DNA from: Streptomyces coelicoflavus
GTDB lineage: Bacteria > Actinomycetota > Actinomycetes > Streptomycetales > Streptomycetaceae
Assembly (NCBI RefSeq): GCF_003112555.1
Contig: NZ_BEWB01000007.1
Span: forward strand, 1 to 64,000
Reading direction: 5' to 3'
DNA: 64,000 nt
Shown here: piece after piece, positions 18,510 to 25,279 of the stretch
Layout of the letters: each line of letters opens with the position of its first letter
Position numbering within the stretch: the first letter of the stretch is position 1
Notes under the pieces: generated by a model
The model's database searches: none
Told to the model about the DNA's origin: nothing
Seen by the model: the letters and a program-made list of their open reading frames with translations, nothing else
Program-made: the position numbers and the translations under genes

Positions 18510-18968
18510 ATGCGCCGTGAAGACCTGCCGGCACCCGAAACGGGGCTGCTGCTCACCCACTTCCTCACCGTGGCCGACGTGCCGCGCTCGCGTGCCTTCT
18601 ACTCCGAGGTGCTCGGCGGCGAGGTCGTGCTCGACGAGAACCCGTGCATCGTCAGGCTCGCGAACAGCTGGCTCATCATGAACCCGGGCGGCGGACCGAC
18701 GCCCGACAAACCCGACGTCACCCTGCGCCCGCCGGACGATCCCGGCACGGCGACGAACTTCCTCAACATCCGGGTCGCCGACATCGAGCGCTGCCACCGC
18801 GAGTGGAGCGCGCTCGGCGCCGAGTTCCTCACCCCGCCGATCGACCGGAAGGCCGAACTCCGGTGCTATCTGCGCGACCCGGACGGCTACCTCATCGAGG
18901 TCGGCCAGGCCACCGGGCTGCTGGAGGGCATCCTCGCCGATCCGCCCGCGGGTCCGGGCCGGGGCTGA
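18510..18968 (+). CDS. VOC (glyoxalase/bleomycin-resistance fold) protein
   Basis: The 152-aa protein has two beta-alpha-beta-beta-beta units: LLTHFLTVADVPRSRAFYSEVLGGEVV and, in the second half, NFLNIRVADIERCHREWSALGAEFL, ending YLRDPDGYLIEVGQAT. His17 and the final Glu (IEVGQ) are candidate metal ligands. VOC proteins range from glyoxalases and dioxygenases to drug-binding proteins, and nothing in the context narrows this one. ATG 18510 starts after a G-rich stretch that could serve as ribosome-binding site. Confidence 0.85.
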   Translation: MRREDLPAPETGLLLTHFLTVADVPRSRAFYSEVLGGEVVLDENPCIVRLANSWLIMNPGGGPTPDKPDVTLRPPDDPGTATNFLNIRVADIERCHREWSALGAEFLTPPIDRKAELRCYLRDPDGYLIEVGQATGLLEGILADPPAGPGRG

Positions 18969-19022
18969 CGCGTCCGGCGCGGGCACAGCGGGGCAGCAGG
19001 GCAGCTGGCCCAGCAGGGCGGC

Positions 19023-19826
19023 TCAGGGCTGCGGACGGACGGTCAGCAACTGCTGGGCGTGGCCTACGGGTCCGTCCAGGTCGTGCAGCACGGTGCTGGT
19101 GATGCCCTGCCCGGTGGGCCCGAAGACGACGGTGGTGTCCAGGCCGGTCCAGCGGCCCCGCGGGGCACGGTGCAGGTGCAGGGTCAGATCGACGTTCGGG
19201 AACATCCACTCCCGGGGCGACTGGCGCACCGCGATGCCGTTGGCCGTGTCGACCAGCGCGACGTAGGAGGCCAGTGGGCTCGCGCTCTCCCCGGCGACCA
19301 GATCGAGGCCGGTGGAGACCCAGGCGGTGGTGCGGCCGGGGGAGGGCGGGGCGAGCGGGCGTACGTCCAGGGAGGCGATGTAGCCGCCGGGCCACTCGGA
19401 CTCCATCGGCCAGCGGGCGAGCGTGTCCGGCGCGGTGAGCCGGTCGGCGCCGCCCCCGGCGACGGCGCTCGTGTCCCCGTCCGCCAGCAGCCATGCCCTG
19501 GCCCGCGCCACCGACCGGTCCGCCATCAGCACGGTCGCCTCGACCAGCTCGATGGTGCGTCCCGGACGTATCGTCTCCACCCGTATCTCGCACTCGTCGA
19601 GGGCCGGGCGGCCCAGGATGTCGAAACTGATCCGGCTCAGTGACATGTCCGCCACGCCGGGACGGCCCGCCAGATGACGGTCGACGGCGTGCACGATCAG
19701 CCCCCCGAGCGGACTGAAGTGCTGTTCGTCCCGGCTCCACGCGCCGCCCGCGTGCGGGGTGGGCTTGTAGCGGTGCTCGTCGATCCGCTCGTAGTAGCTG
19801 TCCGGGGTCGCTGTGCTGGTGTTCAA
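19023..19826 (-). CDS. Hotdog-fold acyl-CoA thioesterase-like protein
   Basis: The 267-aa protein has two hotdog halves, as in TesB-like thioesterases. The first half contains GAWSRDEQHFSPLGGLIVHAVDRHL and LSRISFDILGRPALDECEIRV; the second has YVALVDTANGIAVRQSPREW and PNVDLTLHLHRAPRGRWTGLD. The Asp in LVDTANG is a likely catalytic-site residue. It probably hydrolyses acyl-CoA thioesters in the cytoplasm. The start is a rare TTG at 19826 with AGGAG 7 nt upstream; no ATG or GTG gives a better start. It faces the VOC gene and stands alone. Confidence 0.8.
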   Translation of the reverse strand: MNTSTATPDSYYERIDEHRYKPTPHAGGAWSRDEQHFSPLGGLIVHAVDRHLAGRPGVADMSLSRISFDILGRPALDECEIRVETIRPGRTIELVEATVLMADRSVARARAWLLADGDTSAVAGGGADRLTAPDTLARWPMESEWPGGYIASLDVRPLAPPSPGRTTAWVSTGLDLVAGESASPLASYVALVDTANGIAVRQSPREWMFPNVDLTLHLHRAPRGRWTGLDTTVVFGPTGQGITSTVLHDLDGPVGHAQQLLTVRPQP

Positions 19827-20008
19827 CGGGCTGCTCCTGGAACGACGGCGGTGCGGGGGCGGCGGGGGCGGGCCGGGACGGCGGCGCCGGGGCCGCGACC
19901 AGGATAGTTCGGCGGCGAATCGGACCCGGGCCCGAGTGGGGCGCCCTCGGCTGGGAACCCAGACGGTCCGAGGAGACCGAGGGGGAGCGCAGGCGAAGGA
20001 GCAGCGCG

Positions 20009-20239
20009 ATGGCGAAGGACCGCGACGACGGCGAGCGCCTGAGGAAGGGCGACAAGGTCACCTGGAGCAGCCACGGCTCCCGCACCGAGGGCGAGGTGGA
20101 GAAGAAGATCACCGAGCGCACCGAGGCGGCGGGCCGCACCGTGGACGCCTCCTCCGACGACCCGCAGTACCAGGTCCGCAGCGACAGGTCGGGCAGGTCG
20201 GCGGTGCACAAGCCGTCCGCGCTGAAGAAGAAGAAGTGA
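20009..20239 (+). CDS. DUF2945 small Tudor-like protein
   Basis: The 76-aa, strongly charged protein carries RKGDKVTWSSHGSRTEGEVEKKI and, near the end, YQVRSDRSGRSAVHKPSALKKKK, the two conserved blocks of DUF2945 (hypervirulence-associated TUDOR-domain family). Small SH3/Tudor barrels of this type may bind nucleic acid or protein. The basic Lys tail fits DNA or RNA contact, which is inference. ATG 20009 has AAGGAG 9 nt upstream. It is the first of three closely packed genes, 6 nt from the next start. Confidence 0.75.
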   Translation: MAKDRDDGERLRKGDKVTWSSHGSRTEGEVEKKITERTEAAGRTVDASSDDPQYQVRSDRSGRSAVHKPSALKKKK

Positions 20240-20245
20240 GGTGAC

Positions 20246-20587
20246 ATGGACGGCGACGAGCAGGACGAGACCCGGGACGCGTTCCACGAGCTGGTGAACA
20301 TGACACCGGCCGAGCTGGACAAGTGGCTCGACACCGACGAGTCCCGGGACGCCGGGCACCACCAGGACGGCGGCGAGTCCGTCGGGCACGCCTCCGGCCG
20401 CCGGATCGTCGGGATCCTGCGGAAGAAGGAGGGCGACCTCACCGACGACGACTACGAGCACATGCGGAAGGTCGTCGGGTACGTCCGCCGGCACCTGGCC
20501 CAGCGTCCGTCGGGCGACGTCCGGGACACCCGGTGGCGGCATTCGCTGATGAACTGGGGCCACGACCCCCTGGAGCGCCATGGATGA
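20246..20587 (+). CDS. DUF3140 protein
   Basis: The 113-aa acidic helical protein begins DETRDAFHELVNMTPAELDKWLDT. ESVGHASGRRIVGILRKKEGDL and YEHMRKVVGYVRRHLAQRPSG then DTRWRHSLMNWGHDP form the conserved DUF3140 pattern. DUF2945 and DUF3140 genes occur side by side in many bacteria, often among stress genes, but no biochemical role is known to me. ATG 20246 follows GAGGTGAC directly, so translation probably re-initiates after the upstream stop. Its end overlaps the next gene by 8 nt. Confidence 0.75.
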   Translation: MDGDEQDETRDAFHELVNMTPAELDKWLDTDESRDAGHHQDGGESVGHASGRRIVGILRKKEGDLTDDDYEHMRKVVGYVRRHLAQRPSGDVRDTRWRHSLMNWGHDPLERHG

Positions 20588-21011
20588 CGACGCGCACCGG
20601 CGTCCCGAGGGCGTGAGCGACGCGACGGTCGAGGCCCTCGGGTCGCTGTCCAAGGCGCTGGAGACGACCGAGTGCGCCCGCGGCCACCTGTTCGCCTTCC
20701 ACCAGTTCACCGGGTCGGCGGACTTCGAGCTCGACCGCGCGGTCCGGCTGCTGCGCGCCGCCGGACACGAGGACTGGGCGGAACGCGTCCGCACCGAGAT
20801 CCTGGGCCGCAACGTCATCCCGGGCCACTGGACGTTCCAGATCGTCGAGGCGTACGACCGGACGTACTACCAGGCGTTCCGGGACCTGGAGCGAGACGCG
20901 GTGGCGCACCTCGCCGGGGGCCGCGGCCACCTGTACGAGGCGGAGCTGAAGGAGGCCCGACGGACCCGGAACCACCCGGACCACACGTCCCGCCCCGACA
21001 GCCCCGCCTGA
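20580..21011 (+). CDS. Conserved hypothetical helical protein
   Basis: The 143-aa protein is almost all helix. Features that look conserved are LETTECARGHLFAFHQFTG, DRAVRLLRAAGHEDWAERVR and RNVIPGHWTFQIVEAYDRTY. No transmembrane segment or known catalytic motif is seen. It overlaps the DUF3140 gene by 8 nt, making a three-gene coupled unit of very small proteins. I do not recognise the family. A role in stress survival would be guesswork from its partners. Confidence 0.7.
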   Translation: MDDDAHRRPEGVSDATVEALGSLSKALETTECARGHLFAFHQFTGSADFELDRAVRLLRAAGHEDWAERVRTEILGRNVIPGHWTFQIVEAYDRTYYQAFRDLERDAVAHLAGGRGHLYEAELKEARRTRNHPDHTSRPDSPA

Positions 21012-21036
21012 CGGCGGCGCGCGGCGCGTCCGGGGC

Positions 21037-22413
21037 TCAGTCGCGGCCCCGGGCCCGCTTGAAGCGGTCCAGACCCTCGGCGAGATCGACGATCGGGTCC
21101 GGACAGGCGCCGTACCCGGACCGCTCCTCCTTGGGCAACCGCCACGGCTCGTGCACGGAGCGGCCCTCCAGGCCGGCCAGCTCGGGTACCCAGCGCCGGA
21201 CGTACGCCCCGTCGGGATCGAAGCGCCGCGCCTGGGTCGTGGGGTTGAGGACACGGTGCGGGCGGGTGTCGGTGCCGGTGCCCGCGGCCCACTGCCAGTT
21301 GAGCTGGTTGTTGGCCACGTCGCCGTCGGCGAGCAGCTCCAGGAAGTGCCGGGCGCCGACCCGCCAGTCCACGTACAGCGTCTTGGTGAGGAAGCTCGCG
21401 ACGAGCAGGCGGCCGCGGTTGTGCATCCAGCCCTCGTGCCGCAGCTGGCGCATCGCGGCGTCCACGATCGGGTAGCCCGTGCGCCCCTCCTTCCACGCCG
21501 CGACGTCCGCCTCGGCCGCCGCCCCGGTGCGCCAGTGGTCGTGCCGGGTGCGGTAGTCGGCGGCCGCGGCGTGCGGGCGGGCGGCCAGCACCTGGTGGTG
21601 GAAGTCCCGCCAGGCCAGCTGCCGTACGAACGCCTCGGCGCCCGGGCCGCCCCTGCCGCGGGCCCGGTGGACCAGTTCGACGGGGGAGAGGGCGCCGAAG
21701 TGCAGGTCGGGGGAGAGCCGGGACGTCGCGTCCCCTGCCAGGTCGTCGTGGTGGTCCGCGTAGCCCGTGACGCCGCCGCGCAGCCAGGCCGTCATCCGCT
21801 TCCTGGCCTGCCGCTCCCCGCCGGCCGGCAGCCCCGGGGACAGTCCCGTCAGGCCCTTGCGGCCGGGCAGCCGCTCCGAGCCGACGCCGTCCGGGACCCG
21901 GACCCGGCGCGGGGCGGCCAGCGGCTCGCGGACGGAGTGCTCGCCCCAACGCCGGAAGTACGGTGTGAAGACCGCGAAGTGGTCGGAGGAGGCCGGGGTG
22001 ACGGACCCCGGGGCCAGCACGGTCGTCACGGCGTCGTGGACGTGCAGCCGGCAGCCGCGCGCCTCGAGCGCGGAGCGCAGGAGTTCCTCGCGCCGGTGCG
22101 CGTGCGCGCTGACGTCGGCCGCCACGTGCACCTCGTCGGCCTCCGCCTCCCCGACCACCGCACACACCTGTCCGACCAGGTCGCCGGAGCGGACGACGAG
22201 CCGTCCGCCCCGGTCGCGCAGGCCCGCGTCCAGGTCCCGCAGGCAGTCGGCGAGCAGGGCGAGCCGGTTGGGCGCGGCGAAGCCGGCGGCGTCCACGGCA
22301 CGGTCGCGGACGAACAGCGGCACCACGGCGGCGGACCGGTCGAGGGCCGCACGCAGCGGCGGATGGTCGTGCAGCCGCAGATCGCGGGTGAACAGGACGA
22401 CCGACGTGGTCAT
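21037..22413 (-). CDS. phr: CPD photolyase
   Basis: The 458-aa class I photolyase uses blue light and FADH- to split cyclobutane pyrimidine dimers. The antenna-binding Rossmann domain starts SVVLFTRDLRLHDHPPLRAAL. The C-terminal helical domain has QLAWRDFHHQVLA, GRTGYPIVDAAMRQL, GWMHNRGRLLVASFLTK and DVANNQLNWQWAAGTGTD, which line the FAD pocket, and QARRFDPDGAYVRRWVPEL. Trp residues of the electron-transfer chain are present in these blocks. Start ATG 22413 has GAGGAG 6 nt upstream; an open frame running further upstream is GC-bias read-through. It converges with the small-protein trio with only 25 nt between stops. Confidence 0.92.
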   Translation of the reverse strand: MTTSVVLFTRDLRLHDHPPLRAALDRSAAVVPLFVRDRAVDAAGFAAPNRLALLADCLRDLDAGLRDRGGRLVVRSGDLVGQVCAVVGEAEADEVHVAADVSAHAHRREELLRSALEARGCRLHVHDAVTTVLAPGSVTPASSDHFAVFTPYFRRWGEHSVREPLAAPRRVRVPDGVGSERLPGRKGLTGLSPGLPAGGERQARKRMTAWLRGGVTGYADHHDDLAGDATSRLSPDLHFGALSPVELVHRARGRGGPGAEAFVRQLAWRDFHHQVLAARPHAAAADYRTRHDHWRTGAAAEADVAAWKEGRTGYPIVDAAMRQLRHEGWMHNRGRLLVASFLTKTLYVDWRVGARHFLELLADGDVANNQLNWQWAAGTGTDTRPHRVLNPTTQARRFDPDGAYVRRWVPELAGLEGRSVHEPWRLPKEERSGYGACPDPIVDLAEGLDRFKRARGRD

Positions 22414-22966
22414 GGCGCTCCTCGCAGCGGGTCCGGGCGACGCTACCGGACCACGCGACGCCCTCCCCGGGGACGCGCGGGACGCCGCCGCGCCGGGGAA
22501 GGACGGGAGGCGGGAAGGACGGACGGATACGACCGCGCGCTGCCCCCTGCCGGGCGACAGGCGACCCAGGGGGCCAGGCCCGCCGCGCCCTCGCTGCCGG
22601 TCCGGAGGCCGGGAAGCAGCGGCGGTCCGGGGCGAGGCGTGGGCGGGCGGCCCGGCCGGGCGGGTTCGGCGTTGCGCCGGTCCGGCGCATCGGACGGTGT
22701 CCGGGGGGCGTCGGCCCAGTACGGGCGCGCGGGGCGGAGCGGTGCGGCGCACCCGGACGGGACGCGGGCGCCCGCTCCTGGGTAGGGCGGTGGTGGTGGG
22801 CAGGTTCAGTGGCGGGGTGCCGTGACCCGGCCGGGCGGGCTGGGGAGGAGGCGGCGGTGCCGGTCGAGGCTGGGGCCGGGGCCGGGACCGCGAACGGTCA
22901 CCCGGTACGGGGGTACAGGGCACCGGCCCGGGGCGACGGCGGCCCGGCGCGCGGTGTGCCGGTCGC
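22414..22966. other. Intergenic stretch of 553 nt
   Basis: This very GC-rich gap lies between the leftward photolyase and the leftward SDR/DUF2867 gene. All six frames are open over long stretches because of base composition, but no frame shows both a ribosome-binding site and protein-like sequence. It presumably holds the phr promoter near 22420-22520. The size leaves room for a small RNA or a degraded gene, but I see no positive evidence. Confidence 0.5.
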
Positions 22967-24529
22967 TCACGGGGCAGGGGCGCCGTGGCCCCCGTCGGAG
23001 CCGCGCGGAGCGTGTGCGGCGGCGCGGGCGATGTTGCGGGCCATGCCGCCGAACACCACGGCGTGGAAGGGCGACACGCTCCACCAGTACGCCTGGCCCG
23101 CCAGTCCGTGGGGGTGGAACAGCGCCCGCTGGCGGTACCGCGTCCGCCCGGCGTCATCGGTCTCGGCGTGCATCTCCAGCCAGGCCAGCCCCGGCAGCCG
23201 CATCTCCGCGCGCAGCCGCAGCAGCCGGCCGGGGACGATCTCCTCCACCCGCCAGAAGTCCAGCGAGTCGCCGACCCGCAGCCGCGCGGCGTCCCGGCGG
23301 CCCCGGCGCAGGCCCACCCCGCCGGCCAGCCGGTCCAGCCACCCCCGTACCGCCCAGGCCAGGGGGAAGGAGTACCAGCCGTTGTCGCCGCCGATGCCCT
23401 CGATCACCCGCCACAGCGCGTCGGGCGGCGCGTCGACCGTCAGTGCGCGGTGGTCGGTGTAGAGGCTGCCGCCCGCCCAGTCGGGGTCGGTGGGCAGCGG
23501 ATCGCTGGGCGCCCCCGGCACGGACGCGGACGACCAGCGGGTGCTGACCCGGGCCTCCCGCACCCGTTGCAGGGCGAGGCGCAGCGCCTCGTCGAAGCCG
23601 AGCGGGTATCCCGGCGGTGGCGGCACGTACCGGACGATGTCGTTCTCGCGGCACACCACCTCGTGCCGCAGCGACTCGGTGAGCGGGCGCGCGATGGCCG
23701 CCGGGACCGGTGTGACCAGCCCGACCCAGTGGCTGGACAGCCCGGGGGAGAGCATCGGCACCGGCAGGATCAGCCGCCGGGGCAGCTCGGCGACCTCCGC
23801 GTAGCGGACCATCATGTCGCGGTAGGTGAGGACGTCGGGCCCGCCGATGTCGAACGCCCGGGACACCTCGGCCGGCATGGTCGCGCTGCCGGCCAGGGCG
23901 CGCAGCACGTCCCGGACGGCGACCGGCTGGATCCGGGTGTGGACCCAGCTGGGCGTGACCATCACCGGCAGCCGCTCGGTGAGGTAGCGCAGCATCTCGA
24001 AGGAGGCCGACCCGGAGCCGATGACGACCGCCGCCCGCAGCACGGTCGTGGGCACGCCCGAGGCCAGCAGGATGCGGCCGACCTCGGCGCGGGAGCGCAG
24101 GTGCGGTGACAGGTCCCGTTCCGGCACCCCGGCCGGGGTCAGGCCGCCCAGATAGACGATGCGCCGCACCCCCGCCGCCTCGGCCCGCTCGGCGAAGGTG
24201 CGCGCCGCCCGCCGGTCGGTCTCCTCGAAGTCGTCGCCGCTGCCGAGCGCGTGCACCAGGTAGTAGGCGACGTCGACGCCCTTCATCGCCGCCGCCACCG
24301 AGTCGGCGTCCGTGACGTCCCCGCGCACCACCTCCGCCCTCCCCGCCCACGGATGGTCGCGCAGCTTGTGGGGGGAGCGGGCCAGGCACCGCACCCGGTG
24401 CCCGGCGTCGAGCAGTTCCGGCACGAGGCGGCCCCCGATGTACCCCGTCGCGCCGGTGACCAGGCAGCGCAGCCCCGCTCCGCCGCTCTCGTCGCTCGTC
24501 CGGTCGGGTCGTTCGCTTCCCTGGCTCAT
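22967..24529 (-). CDS. NAD(P)-binding SDR fused to DUF2867
   Basis: The 520-aa two-domain protein begins with an atypical short-chain dehydrogenase/NmrA-like Rossmann fold with LVTGATGYIGGRLVPELL at residues ~22-39 and a YYLVHALGSGDDFEETDR segment. After about residue 350 comes a DUF2867 domain (SLYTDHRALTVDAPPDALW to GLAGQAYWWSVSPFHAVVF) related to SRPBCC folds. The N-terminal half probably binds NADPH; the substrate is unknown. Relatives are often found beside photolyase genes and light- or stress-induced regulators, as here. It is divergent from the MarR gene, with about 104 nt between starts. ATG 24529 has GGAG 5 nt upstream. Confidence 0.82.
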   Translation of the reverse strand: MSQGSERPDRTSDESGGAGLRCLVTGATGYIGGRLVPELLDAGHRVRCLARSPHKLRDHPWAGRAEVVRGDVTDADSVAAAMKGVDVAYYLVHALGSGDDFEETDRRAARTFAERAEAAGVRRIVYLGGLTPAGVPERDLSPHLRSRAEVGRILLASGVPTTVLRAAVVIGSGSASFEMLRYLTERLPVMVTPSWVHTRIQPVAVRDVLRALAGSATMPAEVSRAFDIGGPDVLTYRDMMVRYAEVAELPRRLILPVPMLSPGLSSHWVGLVTPVPAAIARPLTESLRHEVVCRENDIVRYVPPPPGYPLGFDEALRLALQRVREARVSTRWSSASVPGAPSDPLPTDPDWAGGSLYTDHRALTVDAPPDALWRVIEGIGGDNGWYSFPLAWAVRGWLDRLAGGVGLRRGRRDAARLRVGDSLDFWRVEEIVPGRLLRLRAEMRLPGLAWLEMHAETDDAGRTRYRQRALFHPHGLAGQAYWWSVSPFHAVVFGGMARNIARAAAHAPRGSDGGHGAPAP

Positions 24530-24633
24530 GGGGCTCCGTTGCTCGCGGGACAGTCGTCACCGTCACCCCTTCCCCCGGACGGGCCGCGGTGGACGCGTCC
24601 CGGCCCAGGTCGACCCTTCTATACGCTGATCGC

Positions 24634-25140
24634 GTGGCGACAGCGAACCAGCGCGGACAGCACGCGCACGAGCGGAGGACCGGCCCCGGCACCGAGGCGA
24701 GCGACCTGCACGTGCTCGCCGCACAGCTGCGGCGGATGAACGGCGAGATCAACCGTCTCGTGCACGGCTTCGCCGGCAGCCACGGCCTGCACGCCACGGA
24801 CGTCCAGGCGCTCGCCGCGATCCTGGACGCGCGCGAGCCCATGACCCCCGGGCGGCTGCGCGAGCACCTGGGGCTGACCTCGGGTGCGGTGACGGCGTGC
24901 GTGGACCGGCTGGAGCGCGCGGGGCACGTGCGCCGGGTCCGGGAGAGCACCGACCGCAGGGTCGTCCACCTGCGCTACGTGCCCGAGGCCAAGGAGGCGG
25001 CCCGGCGGTACTTCCTGCCGCTGGCCGAGGCCGCCGCCGCCACCCGCTCGCGCTTCGACGACGACGAACTCGCGGTCGTGGTGCGCTTCCTGACGGCGAT
25101 GAACGAGGACCTGCGGCTCGTGCGGTCGGACGAGCGCTGA
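24634..25140 (+). CDS. MarR-family transcriptional regulator
   Basis: The 168-aa winged-helix regulator has recognition region PGRLREHLGLTSGAVTACVDRLERAG and wing HVRRVRESTDRRVVHLRYV. About 35 N-terminal residues precede the dimer helix. GTG 24634 lacks a ribosome-binding site but follows TATACG by 8 nt, so a leaderless mRNA is plausible; an upstream in-frame ATG at 24589 is less likely. It lies directly upstream of the MMPL exporter. That gene's promoter contains the palindrome CTCAATCATTGAG, a good candidate target. Confidence 0.88.
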   Translation: MATANQRGQHAHERRTGPGTEASDLHVLAAQLRRMNGEINRLVHGFAGSHGLHATDVQALAAILDAREPMTPGRLREHLGLTSGAVTACVDRLERAGHVRRVRESTDRRVVHLRYVPEAKEAARRYFLPLAEAAAATRSRFDDDELAVVVRFLTAMNEDLRLVRSDER

Positions 25141-25198
25141 GCATCACGGCGGTACCGCATACGGGGGAGTGACGGGGGCACACGCGGTGTGTCACGAG

Positions 25199-25247
25199 GG
25201 GAAAGTAACTCAATCATTGAGATTGTCTATGATCGAGTCACTTTCCC
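25199..25247 (+). promoter_or_regulatory. MMPL exporter promoter with nested palindromes (MarR site?)
   Basis: CTCAATCATTGAG (25209-25221) is a perfect 13-bp palindrome. It is enclosed by longer-range arms GGGAAAGT (25199-25206) and ACTTTCCC (25240-25247). TATGAT (25228-25233) is a good -10, so the inner palindrome lies between -35 and -10. The stretch is clearly AT-richer than its surroundings. A MarR dimer bound here would block transcription of the exporter gene. Confidence 0.65.
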
Positions 25248-25279
25248 GTCGCCCCCGCAGCCCTGGAGACCCGCCACCG

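Noticed and set aside
22414..22966. Hidden gene in the 553-nt gap before phr
   Set aside because: All frames are open only because of GC content; none has a ribosome-binding site with protein-like sequence.
25169..25279. MMPL start at 25169 or 25229
   Set aside because: Those starts lie in or upstream of the predicted promoter; ATG 25229 overlaps the TATGAT -10, so it would not be in the transcript.
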